Part shown: positions 50,184 to 58,918 of the stretch, piece after piece | Layout of the letters: each line of letters starts with the position of its first letter | Numbering within the stretch: position 1 is the first letter of the stretch | NCBI GenBank assembly: GCA_900696495.1 | Contig: CAADGI010000012.1 | Span: forward strand, 62,001 to 126,000 | Length of the DNA stretch: 64,000 bases | Source of the DNA: an uncultured Alphaproteobacteria bacterium | Lineage (GTDB): Bacteria; Pseudomonadota; Alphaproteobacteria; Micavibrionales; Micavibrionaceae | Direction: 5' to 3' | The notes under the pieces: generated by a model | Databases searched by the model: none | Seen by the model: the letters and a program-made list of their open reading frames with translations, nothing else | What the model was told of the DNA's origin: nothing | Program-made: the position numbers and the translations under genes

Positions 50184-50771
50184 ATGGCCCAGCAAGCGAC
50201 ACAGAAGAAAATCATCGCCACCGCCGAGCGCCTGATTTTGCGGCGCGGATATGACGGGACGTCGCTGAACGACGTGGTCAGCGCCGCGGGGGTGAGCAAG
50301 GGCGCGCTGTTCCATTATTTTCCGAACAAGCAGGCGGTCAGCCGCGACGTCCTGGCCAAATATGCGAACGAGCAGATTTTCGCGCCGCTGGAGAAAAACA
50401 TGAGCCGCGCGCCTTCGGTGAAGCAAGGGCTGCTCGACTGGCTGCAGGAAACTTACAATGCGTATGCGCAGTGGAAATTTTCCGGCGGGTGCCTGGTCGG
50501 GAATTTCGCGCTGGAACTTTCGGATAAAGATGAAGAGATGCGCGAGCAGCTGAAAGGGATTTTTCTGCAATGGGAAAACCAGCTGGCGGGATATTTAAAG
50601 CCGCTGGCGGCGGAAGGGAAGATGAAAATGGAGCCGCGGCAATTCGCGAGGCTGCTGATCTCGGCCTACCAGGGCGCGACGATGACGGCGAAAGTGCACA
50701 AGGACAATAACCGCGCGAGCCGCGAATTCCAGGCGATCGGGCAGCTGATCGACGCCGTAATTGTAAATTAA
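50184..50771 (+). CDS. TetR-family transcriptional regulator
   Basis: 195 residues. The N-terminal HTH (about 8-55) reads KKIIATAERLILRRGYDGTS, then LNDVVSAAGVSKGALFHYFP, NKQAV, canonical for TetR. The C-terminal ligand domain includes GGCLVGNFALELSDKDEEMR, typical of the AcrR/YcdC-like subgroup. AGGAGG precedes the ATG. It is followed by a pirin gene with about 70 bases between, a common pair in which TetR represses the pirin/stress operon. Confidence 0.95.
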   Translation: MAQQATQKKIIATAERLILRRGYDGTSLNDVVSAAGVSKGALFHYFPNKQAVSRDVLAKYANEQIFAPLEKNMSRAPSVKQGLLDWLQETYNAYAQWKFSGGCLVGNFALELSDKDEEMREQLKGIFLQWENQLAGYLKPLAAEGKMKMEPRQFARLLISAYQGATMTAKVHKDNNRASREFQAIGQLIDAVIVN

Positions 50772-50841
50772 TTCATACTTTTGACTTCCGCCGGAACCGC
50801 ACCATTTCTCTTTGGTGCTTAATCGGGAAAGGGGAAATCAC

Positions 50842-51543
50842 ATGACATTCAAGATTCATGAACGCGATTTACGGGGCCGGACGAAAACGGGCTGGCTGGA
50901 CAGTTACCACACATTTTCATTCGGCGATTTCCGCGACCCGGAGCGGATGGGGTTTCGCAGCCTCCGCGTCATCAACGAGGACTTCGTGATACCCGGCGCG
51001 GGATTCCCGACGCATCCTCATTCCGACATGGAAATCATCACGGTGATTTTAAAAGGCGAGCTGGCGCATAAAGACAGCATGGGCAACGGCGCGACGATCA
51101 GGCCGGGCGAAGTGCAGAAGATGTCGGCGGGCAGCGGCATCACGCATTCGGAGTTCAATCCTTCGAACGACAATCCCGTGCACCTGCTGCAGATCTGGAT
51201 CAGGCCCGATACGCGCGGGATCAAGCCGGGATATGAGCAGATTATCGTCGATCAGAAGAACGCGAAAGACGGCTGGGTTCTCGTGGGCGACCGCGAGGGC
51301 AGCGGCAATGTCGTCAGCATTCACCAGGATGCGAAGCTGTTCACCGCGAGCCTGAAGACGGGCGAAAAAATTTCGTACGCGTTCAACAAGGACCGTTACG
51401 GGTTTTTACAAATCGCGCGCGGAGAAATTGATCTGCGCGGCGAGACGGTCCGGCAGGGCGACGGCGTCGAGATTTCCGGCGAAGGCAATATCGAGATTAC
51501 CGCGAAGGCGGATTCGGAACTGCTGTTGTTTGATTTGGGGTAG
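50842..51543 (+). CDS. pirin family protein (YhhW-like)
   Basis: A 233-residue bicupin. The iron ligands are in THPHSDMEIITVILKGELAH and AGSGITHSEFN (His-His-His-Glu). GWLDSYHTFSFGDFRDPERM is typical of YhhW, which has quercetin 2,3-dioxygenase activity; in vivo roles are in redox sensing. AAAGGGGAAATCAC precedes the ATG at 50842, better than the ATG at 50812. It overlaps the convergent hypothetical gene by about 47 bases. Confidence 0.94.
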   Translation: MTFKIHERDLRGRTKTGWLDSYHTFSFGDFRDPERMGFRSLRVINEDFVIPGAGFPTHPHSDMEIITVILKGELAHKDSMGNGATIRPGEVQKMSAGSGITHSEFNPSNDNPVHLLQIWIRPDTRGIKPGYEQIIVDQKNAKDGWVLVGDREGSGNVVSIHQDAKLFTASLKTGEKISYAFNKDRYGFLQIARGEIDLRGETVRQGDGVEISGEGNIEITAKADSELLLFDLG

Positions 51544-52411
51544 GCACCGGGTGCGCCCGGTGTCTTTCCACGACGAGCATAGCGCCGGGATTCAGGTCCG
51601 GGACATGTTTGCGCCTGCCCCCGGCGCGGATTCCAGCCGCGTAAGCCCAGCCTGAAAGAGCGTCCATGATTTCACCCTGCGTAGTGCCTTCGCGCGTGGG
51701 AATGGTGTCGTTGTTCCATGGGTCGTTTTCCGAACCGCGATAGAAACGCGTAATTTTCCAACGATGGCCGGGAAGAGGATCAGCGCCGATAACGCATTCA
51801 TAAGAAGCTTCAAGGGGGGTTAAAATGCCAATATCCTTGAGGCGTATGAGATCACCCGAATTTTTAAATGCATGCGTCATATAAGAACGTACCTGGTGGG
51901 TGATGATCGTCGCGAATTGTGTGTTCAGTTGTTGCGGGAACTCGCCCTTTACAGCACTGCATGCGTTTGCAGCGAGCGACCATCTCACGAGAGCGTTCAT
52001 AATTTTAGCCTGATCGATTTCTTTCGGCAGGGGGAATTGCCATTTTTGCCAGTTCCTTGGCGAAACTCTTTCTTCTTTTTTCAAGCAAGGCGTCACAAAA
52101 TAAGTGATTGTCCATTCGCCATCTTTTTTATCGGCCGCAATCGCGGACAGAAAAAGTCCCGTTCCGGGCATTCGCGGCAAGTTAAGAAAATAACCAAAAC
52201 TTCTCACGTTTTGCGAATTGGTATATGCAAGGGTGAGATAATGTTCCTGCTCCTTCCTGTTCACAGGCGCCGGCGGGAGCGAGGGCCCGGGTGTTCTGCC
52301 TTGCTGTTTCTCCCGCGCGAGAGCTTTCCAGATGTGATCCAGATCCCGGCTGTCTTGCGAGTCCGTCCAAAAACGGTTCAATTTTCTAATACTTTGCCTG
52401 CCGTGGTTCAT
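51497..52411 (-). CDS. hypothetical protein
   Basis: A 304-residue soluble protein with no signal peptide or membrane helix. The sequence looks folded: HYLTLAYTNSQNVRSFGYFL and WTITYFVTPCLKKEERV, then DGEW/GHRW pairs (DGEWTITYF and GHRWKITRF) and APVNRKEQEHYL. The two segments DGEWTITYFVT and GHRWKITRFYR suggest an internal repeat of a beta-hairpin unit. The tail is Pro-rich. No family is recognised. It is convergent with pirin and overlaps its 3' end. Confidence 0.55.
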   Translation of the reverse strand: MNHGRQSIRKLNRFWTDSQDSRDLDHIWKALAREKQQGRTPGPSLPPAPVNRKEQEHYLTLAYTNSQNVRSFGYFLNLPRMPGTGLFLSAIAADKKDGEWTITYFVTPCLKKEERVSPRNWQKWQFPLPKEIDQAKIMNALVRWSLAANACSAVKGEFPQQLNTQFATIITHQVRSYMTHAFKNSGDLIRLKDIGILTPLEASYECVIGADPLPGHRWKITRFYRGSENDPWNNDTIPTREGTTQGEIMDALSGWAYAAGIRAGGRRKHVPDLNPGAMLVVERHRAHPVPTPNQTTAVPNPPSR

Positions 52412-52543
52412 GCACAGATCTTTCTTTAAATTCGACCCGCACCATAGACCATATAATTGTCATAAGTCAATATTATATTAGGATAATTATATATAGAAAT
52501 TGTGTGTATGGATCGCATCGTGTGATTTGCCTATGTTTATTGC

Positions 52544-53179
52544 ATGAAAACGAAAGACGGGCTGATCGAGGGGGCGGACGGGAAGATGCGCTGCTGGTGG
52601 CACGGGGGCGATCCCGTATACCAGCGTTATCACGACGAGGAATGGGGCAGGCCGGTCGATGACGATGTGCGGCTGTACGAAAAAATCTGCCTCGAGGGAT
52701 TCCAGGCCGGGCTGTCGTGGTTCACGATTCTGAAGCGCCGCGAAAATTTCAGGAAAGCATTCGCCGGTTTCGATTTCGAGAAAGTGGCAAAGTTCAAAAC
52801 GAAGGATGTCGAGCGGCTGGTGAAGGATGCGGGTATCATTCGTCACCGCGGCAAGATCGAGGCGGCAGTCAATAACGCGCAGAAGACCATAGAGATTATC
52901 GACGAGTTCGGATCGCTCGGCGCGTATTTCTGGGGGTTCGAGCCGGAACCATCAAGCCGCCCGAAGCGTCTGGATTACAAGACGATGAAAGCGATGCCCG
53001 TGACGCCGGAATCAAAAGCCCTTTCGAAAGATTTGAGAAAACGCGGATTTAATTTCGTCGGGCCGACGACGATGTACGCGCATATGCAGGCGATGGGGAT
53101 GGTGAACGATCATCTGGAGGGGTGTTGCTGCCGCGAGCCGGTGGAGGCGCTGCGCAAAAAATTCAGGAGGCCGGTATGA
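52544..53179 (+). CDS. tag: DNA-3-methyladenine glycosylase I
   Basis: A 211-residue base-excision repair enzyme removing 3-methyladenine. The Zn site is CWWH near the N-terminus together with the C-terminal His and Cys (NDHLEGCCC). EEWGRPVDDDVRLYEKICLE and FQAGLSWFTILKRRENFRKA hold the catalytic region, and FNFVGPTTMYAHMQAMGMV is conserved. The leader KTKDGLIEGADGKM is slightly longer than E. coli Tag. The stop overlaps the next ATG (ATGA). Confidence 0.96.
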   Translation: MKTKDGLIEGADGKMRCWWHGGDPVYQRYHDEEWGRPVDDDVRLYEKICLEGFQAGLSWFTILKRRENFRKAFAGFDFEKVAKFKTKDVERLVKDAGIIRHRGKIEAAVNNAQKTIEIIDEFGSLGAYFWGFEPEPSSRPKRLDYKTMKAMPVTPESKALSKDLRKRGFNFVGPTTMYAHMQAMGMVNDHLEGCCCREPVEALRKKFRRPV

Positions 53180-54303
53180 GAATTTTAATTTTTTTGGCTT
53201 TGATTTTTGCGAGCGGGGGCGCGGCAATCGCGCAGGGGCCTTCGCAGGTTTTTGAATCAGAAAAACAAAAATTCAAGGTTGTTTCATTAGCGCAAGGACT
53301 GGAATATCCGTGGGGACTCGCGTTTTTGCCGAACGGCGACATGCTGGTGACCGAGCGCGAAGGGCGGCTGAACCTGCTGCGCGCGAAAACGTTCCAGCGC
53401 GAGGAGGTGAGCGGCGTTCCGAAAGTGCTGGCGAAAGGACAGGGCGGATTGCTGGATGTGATGGCGCATCCGGATTTTGCGCGGAACCGCGTGATATTTT
53501 TGTCTTACGCGGCGAAAGATGAAAAGGGCGCGGCCGGGACGGAAGTCCTGCGTGCGGAACTGAACGGTACGAAACTTGAAAACGGAAATGTGATTTTCCG
53601 TGCCGAGCCGAAGATGAAAAGCGGCAATAATCATTTCGGCTCGCGGCTGCTGTGGGGGCCGGATGGGAAACTTTATATCACGCTCGGCGAGCGCAACGTG
53701 AAAAAGGAAGCGCAGAATCCGTCCAATCACCTAGGCAGCATCATCCGTATCAATGAAGACGGCAGCGTGCCGAAAGATAATCCGTTCGTCGACAAGGACG
53801 GATACAGGCCGGAGATTTTCACCTATGGCAACCGCAATGTGCAGGGCATCGCGCTGCGGCCCGGCACGAAGCAGATCTGGGCGCACGAGCACGGACCGAA
53901 GGGCGGCGACGAGGTGAATATCCTGAAGGCCGGGACGAATTACGGCTGGCCTGCGGTGACATACGGCGTCGATTACACGGGGTTTAAAATTTCGGACGAG
54001 ACGGAAGGGCCCGGGTTCGAGCCTCCGGTCATTTACTGGAAGCCCTCGATCGCGCCGAGCGGCATGAGTTTTTATACGGGGAATAAATTTCCAAAGTGGA
54101 AGAATAATATTTTCGTCGGGGCGCTGGTGCAGACGCATTTGCGCCGCCTCGAGATGAAAGGCGATGAGATCGTTCACCAAGAGGTGCTGCTGGAGGATAT
54201 GGGCGAGCGTATCCGCGATGTGCGGACCGGGCCTGACGGATATATCTATGTTCTGACCGATCATGCCGACGGGCAGGTGTTAAGGCTGGAGCCCGCTTCC
54301 TGA
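53176..54303 (+). CDS. PQQ-dependent sugar dehydrogenase (soluble aldose dehydrogenase type)
   Basis: 375 residues with signal peptide (MRILIFLALIFASGGAAIA-Q), so periplasmic. Six-bladed propeller motifs: EYPWGLAFLPNGDMLVTERE, GNNHFGSRLLWGPDGKLYIT, NRNVQGIALRPGTKQIWAHE followed by HGPKGGDEVNIL, and YTGNKFPKWKNNIFVGAL. This matches YliI/Asd-type enzymes that oxidise aldoses with PQQ and Ca. Translationally coupled to tag (ATGA). No pqq biosynthesis gene is present in the window. Confidence 0.93.
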   Translation: MRILIFLALIFASGGAAIAQGPSQVFESEKQKFKVVSLAQGLEYPWGLAFLPNGDMLVTEREGRLNLLRAKTFQREEVSGVPKVLAKGQGGLLDVMAHPDFARNRVIFLSYAAKDEKGAAGTEVLRAELNGTKLENGNVIFRAEPKMKSGNNHFGSRLLWGPDGKLYITLGERNVKKEAQNPSNHLGSIIRINEDGSVPKDNPFVDKDGYRPEIFTYGNRNVQGIALRPGTKQIWAHEHGPKGGDEVNILKAGTNYGWPAVTYGVDYTGFKISDETEGPGFEPPVIYWKPSIAPSGMSFYTGNKFPKWKNNIFVGALVQTHLRRLEMKGDEIVHQEVLLEDMGERIRDVRTGPDGYIYVLTDHADGQVLRLEPAS

Positions 54304-54324
54304 AAATGTTATGGTTTTAAGCGT

Positions 54325-55071
54325 ATGACGAAAGACCGCAAGACATCTTTTGACTCCCTGACCGAAGCGAACCGCTACCGCGCGAAATTCTCCGGTCATG
54401 GCAAGGCGCTGGGCGCGGCGGGGGTGAAAGAGGCGAGTTACGATCCGGAAAACAGCACGCATCTGCGCAAGCCCGGCGAGAGCCTGGCGATCACACCGGG
54501 CGAAGACGGCTTCAAATATATCCTGGTCGGGGCGGCGTGGGATAATATCGTCGCCAAAAAATCGGGATTCTTCGGCAAGGCCGCGAAAAAGGCGCTGAAG
54601 ATCGGCGTCGACCTGGATGTCGGGTGCCTTTATGAATTGCAGGACGGCACGCGCGGCGCGGTGCAGGCTTTCGGCGAGAAATTCGGCGATTTCGACCAGC
54701 CGCCCTATATGGCGCTGTCGGGCGATGAGCGCACCGGCGAGGCGAAGGGTTATGATGAATATGTGCAGATCAACGGCGCCCACTGGGACAAGATCAAGCG
54801 CGTGCTGGTTTACTTCTATATCTATAGCGGCGCGCCGAACTGGGCCGAGATCAACCCGAAAATCATCCTCGACGTACCGGGCGAGGAAGATCTGGTGGTG
54901 ACGCTGGAGACTCATAATGACGCGCTGGCGGTTTGCGCGGTGGGCGGGCTTGAAAATGTGCGAAACGGCATAAAGCTGACGAATTACACCGAATATTTTC
55001 CCGGACACGCAGAAATGGACCGGGCTTTCGGTTTCGGGTTAGAATGGGCAGATGGCAGGAAAAAGGGGTAA
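54325..55071 (+). CDS. TerD-domain protein, TerA-like
   Basis: A 248-residue stress protein. After an N-terminal leader (about 1-55) it has a TerD-type domain: VDLDVGCLYELQDGTRGAVQ, then FGDFDQPPYMALSGDERTG, and KRVLVYFYIYSGAPNW. The tail AEMDRAFGFGLEWADGRKKG resembles the C-terminus of TerA. Ter proteins bind Ca and are linked to tellurite, phage and colicin resistance in a membrane-associated complex. It precedes a TerD gene by six bases. Confidence 0.85.
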   Translation: MTKDRKTSFDSLTEANRYRAKFSGHGKALGAAGVKEASYDPENSTHLRKPGESLAITPGEDGFKYILVGAAWDNIVAKKSGFFGKAAKKALKIGVDLDVGCLYELQDGTRGAVQAFGEKFGDFDQPPYMALSGDERTGEAKGYDEYVQINGAHWDKIKRVLVYFYIYSGAPNWAEINPKIILDVPGEEDLVVTLETHNDALAVCAVGGLENVRNGIKLTNYTEYFPGHAEMDRAFGFGLEWADGRKKG

Positions 55072-55077
55072 TTCATA

Positions 55078-55716
55078 ATGGCGGATATTCTCGATACAGA
55101 GTATGAAGGTAAGGAAATTGAACTGACGGACGGCAAGGCCAGGGTCGGTGACGATATCAATCTTACGGTCAAGGATCCGACATTGCATAAATTGCTGGTC
55201 GGCGTGGGGTGGGACCTGAATGTTTTCAATGCGGACGCGCTGGATCTGGATGTCAGCCTGTTCATGCTCGACAAGACCGGGAAGACACGCGTCGATGAGG
55301 ATTTCGTTTTTTACAACCAGCCCGTAACGCTTGAGGGCGGCGTCCGGCACGGCGGCGACAGCCGCACGGGCGCGGGCGACGGCGACGACGAGGTTTTGCT
55401 GATCGATCTGCATTCAGTGCCGTTCGATATCATGAAGATCGTTTTCACTCTGACAATCTACCGTGGCCGTGAGAAGCAGCAGAATATGGGCATGGTGCGC
55501 AATGCCTATATCCGCATAGCGAATGAAAAAAGCAATGTTGAGCTGGTGCGCTACGAGTTTTCCGAAGACCTGGAAGACAAGATGGAAACCGGCATGATCG
55601 TCGCAACATTAAACCGGGAAGGCCCGAAATGGCATTTCACACCGGTCGCGGAATTCGTCGCCGAAGGGCTGAAGGATCTCGGTCCGCGCTACGGCCTCAC
55701 GATCGTCCAGCAGTAA
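55078..55716 (+). CDS. TerD family calcium-binding stress protein
   Basis: A 212-residue TerD/TerZ-type protein. The Ca-binding acidic motifs are LDLDVSLFMLDKTGKTRVDE and GGDSRTGAGDGDDEVLLIDL. KLLVGVGWDLN and IRIANEKSNVELVRYEFSED are family-typical. Only a TerA-like and this protein are present; terB, terC and the ATP-grasp or phosphoribosyl partner genes of full ter systems are absent nearby. Confidence 0.94.
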   Translation: MADILDTEYEGKEIELTDGKARVGDDINLTVKDPTLHKLLVGVGWDLNVFNADALDLDVSLFMLDKTGKTRVDEDFVFYNQPVTLEGGVRHGGDSRTGAGDGDDEVLLIDLHSVPFDIMKIVFTLTIYRGREKQQNMGMVRNAYIRIANEKSNVELVRYEFSEDLEDKMETGMIVATLNREGPKWHFTPVAEFVAEGLKDLGPRYGLTIVQQ

Positions 55717-55720
55717 ATTT

Positions 55721-56227
55721 TCAGAAGCCGCGTTTGACCCCGAGCAGTTGCGCGGGTTTGATTTTCGGCGATTTACGGCCGATCTTGCCGCGCTTGCCGC
55801 CGCCCCAGTCGTCATCGTCGCCGAGTTCCTGTTCGATCAGCGCGTCGATATCGGGCAAATCCCCCATCTGGATCGCCTGGATACAGGCGCGGAAGAAATT
55901 GCAGCCTTTACCTTCCCAGTCATAGATTTTGTTGACGTAGCTCTCGCCCCGGACACGAAGGTCAACCGGCGACCATAGTCCCGCGCCGCCGCCCGGCAGC
56001 ATTTTCATGAGCATGATCTGCTCGACGGTTTGCCCCTTTTCATCGGGCGCGTCTTTGAGAAACTGTATTTCGGATTCTATATCCTGCGAATCCGGGCCCA
56101 TGCGGACCTCGGCGCTGCAGGATATGCCCCTTGCGGCATCGTAATGGAGCCATGGCTGGGTCTCGTACGGGGCGAGGACCCGGTTGACGCCCAGTTTCTC
56201 CATCAGGCTTTTCAATTCATAACGCAT
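55721..56227 (-). CDS. hypothetical protein convergent with the TerD pair
   Basis: A 168-residue soluble protein. The first 120 residues (KLGVNRVLAPYETQPWLHYD, then IEQIMLMKMLPGGGAGLWSP region) look alpha/beta and conserved; the tail (EQELGDDDDWGGGKRGKIGR) is an acidic patch followed by a Lys/Arg-rich stretch. The ATG at 56227 is preferred; a GTG at 56239 is possible. It ends four bases from the TerD stop. No family is recognised; a link to Ter proteins is only positional. Confidence 0.55.
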   Translation of the reverse strand: MRYELKSLMEKLGVNRVLAPYETQPWLHYDAARGISCSAEVRMGPDSQDIESEIQFLKDAPDEKGQTVEQIMLMKMLPGGGAGLWSPVDLRVRGESYVNKIYDWEGKGCNFFRACIQAIQMGDLPDIDALIEQELGDDDDWGGGKRGKIGRKSPKIKPAQLLGVKRGF

Positions 56228-56336
56228 GCGCCTAATCACCTTCAGGGCCGCAGATTACCTTAATTCTAGCAGAATTGTTAAGGTTTTGCTGCGGGGGAAA
56301 GATTTTTTAGAATTTTGGTGGTAGAATTGTTGCTGG

Positions 56337-57470
56337 ATGAAGAAATCACATAAAAACGCCCGGATGGTGTGCCTTATTCTTGCCCTATTCACGATGGGGG
56401 CGGGTTTTGCCGCGCCGGTTTTAGCGCAGGCTGAAGCCCCGGCGGCCTTATCTGCGCCTTCCGCGGCAGCGCCCCAGGCCGATGCAAAAAAGACATTCGA
56501 AACCCAGGCGCGCGCCGTCAGCGCGACAACGCTGCTGGCCGGGCAGACTCCTGTTCAGCTCTGGGGCGTCGAAGCGGTGGAGGCCGCGGATCCTGCCATC
56601 AAGCTCAAGGCGCGCACGGCGCTGGATAATCTTATCGCCGGCAGAAAAATATCGTGCGAACTGAAGGCGCGGAATGGCAGCGATGTGCGGGCGCAATGTG
56701 TCAATGAAAGCGACCAGGATCTCAGTCTATATATGCTGCAGCAGGGTTATGCGACCGTCGACCGCGCGGCGGTGTATGGATCGGTTTTTGAAGACGCCTA
56801 TATCCAGGCGGAAACGCGCGCACAGGATAAAGGCTTGGGCATATGGATGCCGGCAGGCACGACCTCAGGCGGCGGCGGTTCGGACGGCACGCTGATGCTG
56901 AGTTTCGGTTTCATATTGTTCCTTTGCATCATCGGCGCGTTCACATTCCTGAGCATCATCATCATGCGCGGATTCCAGAAAGTGGTCGACGCGCAGAACG
57001 ACAATATCGCGATGATGACGAAAGAACGAAAACTGCGCGACCAGGAACGCGAGGTCGTCGCGGTGATGCTGGATTCAGAGCTGAAGGCCAACAAGGCGAA
57101 GATCGAGGCCTATCTCGCGGTTTACGAGGAAATGCTGAAAAGCATGAAAGATGCAGATCGTCAGCCTAAATACAAAAAAACCGGCGATATCGTGCAGCGC
57201 CAGCCGGCACTGGCGCGCTCGGTGTTCGACCGGAATACCGACAAGGTGGATGCGCTTGGGCCGCGCTTATCGAGCGAGCTCGTGCATTTTTATGCACGGA
57301 TCAAGAGTAATCCGGAGTATGTCAATCTCGAGCCGCATATGGAGCTCGAAGAAGCGGTGGAAGTGGTGGAGCGTTCACTGCGGCACGCGCGGCGGCTGAA
57401 CGAGCTGGCGGGACGGATACTGGATTCATTCGCCGCGAGCGGCATCATGTCGGAAAAATTCCAGGAATAA
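56337..57470 (+). CDS. membrane protein with degenerate staphylococcal-nuclease-like periplasmic domain
   Basis: 377 residues. A signal peptide (about 1-31, ending PVLA-QA) is followed by a domain (about 50-175) with the SNase pattern VQLWGVEAVEAADPAIKLKA, then LDNLIAGRKISCELKARNGS and LSLYMLQQGYATVDRA. The DGDT and catalytic Arg/Glu positions read SATT and non-conserved residues, so it is probably inactive. A Gly-rich linker and a membrane helix (about 186-212) lead to a cytosolic coiled coil (about 215-280) and a helical tail. This architecture suggests a periplasm-to-cytosol signalling or scaffolding role. Confidence 0.65.
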   Translation: MKKSHKNARMVCLILALFTMGAGFAAPVLAQAEAPAALSAPSAAAPQADAKKTFETQARAVSATTLLAGQTPVQLWGVEAVEAADPAIKLKARTALDNLIAGRKISCELKARNGSDVRAQCVNESDQDLSLYMLQQGYATVDRAAVYGSVFEDAYIQAETRAQDKGLGIWMPAGTTSGGGGSDGTLMLSFGFILFLCIIGAFTFLSIIIMRGFQKVVDAQNDNIAMMTKERKLRDQEREVVAVMLDSELKANKAKIEAYLAVYEEMLKSMKDADRQPKYKKTGDIVQRQPALARSVFDRNTDKVDALGPRLSSELVHFYARIKSNPEYVNLEPHMELEEAVEVVERSLRHARRLNELAGRILDSFAASGIMSEKFQE

Positions 57471-57475
57471 TTCCA

Positions 57476-57507
57476 CGTCATTGCGACACCGGCGAAAGCA
57501 ATCCATT
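57476..57507. repeat. R1 half-element of a compound repeat
   Basis: CGTCATTGCGACACCGGCGA followed by AAGCAATCCA, the same half as inside lptA at 14997-15027 and in the same orientation relative to its R2 partner. Confidence 0.75.
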
Positions 57508-57508
57508 T

Positions 57509-57591
57509 TTAACCACAGCGGCCACAGGCGAAATCACCGCGCGTTATGCACAAATGGCTTCTGTGTATTCGCTGTGACGATTGTGGTTTAA
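57509..57591. repeat. R2 palindromic repeat, copy 4
   Basis: TTAACCACAGCGGCCACAGG at the left and GACGATTGTGGTTTAA at the right, with internal ACCGCGCG and TTCTGTGTATTCGCTGTG. About 83 bases. It is joined to the R1 half-element and sits between convergent genes, followed by a T run (ATTTTTTTTC) that could serve the SNase-like gene as terminator. Confidence 0.85.
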
Positions 57592-57604
57592 TTTTTTTTC
57601 TAAA

Positions 57605-58873
57605 TTATCTGGATTGTACTTTAATGTGTTTTTTGTCTTTGAACTGTATGTCCAAATCCTGACCGGATTTTATTGCAGCGGCATCGGTGATAACGTGTCC
57701 TTGAGCATCGCGTACCAGGGCAAAGCCGCGCTGGAGCACGTTTTCAAAGGAATAGGCCCCGAGCATTTTCCCGGCATAATCGACGCGTTTTTCCCAGTCG
57801 CGCGTGAGCCTGGGTTGAAGCGCGGCGAGGTGCTCGCTCCAGCGGTCGAATATTTTCTGCGTGTGGTCGAGGAATGTGAAAACGCGCGGAAGCTTGTCGG
57901 CAGCATGATCGAGGCGCTGGGTTTTGACTTCAAGAAGACGCGTTGGGTCGCCCAGGCCGCGTGATTTTGCCTCCAATTTGTGCTGCAGTTCGGACGCAAG
58001 ACGCGTGAGGCCGGAATAAAGGCGCTGGCCGTCCTGCATGATCTGCGCTTGCAGTTGCGCGCGGACGGGGACGGCCATTTCCGCCGCGCCGGTGGGTGTG
58101 GGAGCGCGCAAATCCGCGGCATGATCGATCAGAGTTGTGTCGGTTTCATGGCCGACAGCGGAAATGAGCGGAATTTTCGAATTCGCCGCCGCGCGGACGA
58201 CGATTTCCTCGTTGAAGGGCATGAGGTCTTCGAGGCTGCCGCCGCCGCGGGCGACGATGAGAAGGTCAGGCCTCGGATCGATATTCTGAAAGCCATCGAT
58301 CGCCGCGGCAATTTGTTCCGCTGCGCCGGGACCCTGGACGAGGACGGGCCAAACCAAAACATGGCGCGGAAAGCGGTCTTCCAGCCGGTGCAAAATGTCG
58401 CGGATAACGGCGCCGGTGGGAGATGTAACGACGCCAATGGTTTCAGGCAGGAAGGGAAGCGGCTTTTTTCGCGCGGGGTCGAACAGGCCCTCGGCGGCCA
58501 GCTTTTTTCGGCGCTCTTCCAGCATTTTCAGCAAGGCGCCCTCGCCGGCCAGCTCCATGGATTCGATGATGAGCTGGTAGTTCGAGCGGGCAGGGTAGGT
58601 GGAAATGCGGCCCGTGCAGATGACCTCCAGCCCTTCCTCGGGTTTTACAGATAATTTCGAGACCGTGCCTTTCCAGCAGACGGCATTGATGACGGCATCG
58701 GCGTCCTTCAGGTCGGTATAAAGATGCCCGGATGTATGGATTTTAATGCGCGAAAGCTCGCCGCGCACGCGGATGCGGGCATATTGTTCCTCGAGCGTTC
58801 TCTTCAGCGAGAAGGCCAGTTCGGAAACAGAAAACTCGGGGACATTCGATTTGATTGCTTCGGCTCCGGGCAT
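57605..58873 (-). CDS. xseA: exodeoxyribonuclease VII large subunit
   Basis: A 422-residue catalytic subunit of the bidirectional single-strand exonuclease. The N-terminal OB fold (EFSVSELAFSLKRTLEEQYA, then RIRVRGELSRIKIHTSGHLY) is followed by the nuclease domain (GVVTSPTGAVIRDILHRLED, LLIVARGGGSLEDLMPFNEE, ISAVGHETDTTLIDHAADLR) and a coiled-coil region binding XseB. The length is standard. It is divergent from putA with 45 bases between starts. Confidence 0.97.
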   Translation of the reverse strand: MPGAEAIKSNVPEFSVSELAFSLKRTLEEQYARIRVRGELSRIKIHTSGHLYTDLKDADAVINAVCWKGTVSKLSVKPEEGLEVICTGRISTYPARSNYQLIIESMELAGEGALLKMLEERRKKLAAEGLFDPARKKPLPFLPETIGVVTSPTGAVIRDILHRLEDRFPRHVLVWPVLVQGPGAAEQIAAAIDGFQNIDPRPDLLIVARGGGSLEDLMPFNEEIVVRAAANSKIPLISAVGHETDTTLIDHAADLRAPTPTGAAEMAVPVRAQLQAQIMQDGQRLYSGLTRLASELQHKLEAKSRGLGDPTRLLEVKTQRLDHAADKLPRVFTFLDHTQKIFDRWSEHLAALQPRLTRDWEKRVDYAGKMLGAYSFENVLQRGFALVRDAQGHVITDAAAIKSGQDLDIQFKDKKHIKVQSR

Positions 58874-58918
58874 AGTTTGATGATATGATTCCAGTCTGGC
58901 TCTGACAACAGGGATAAT

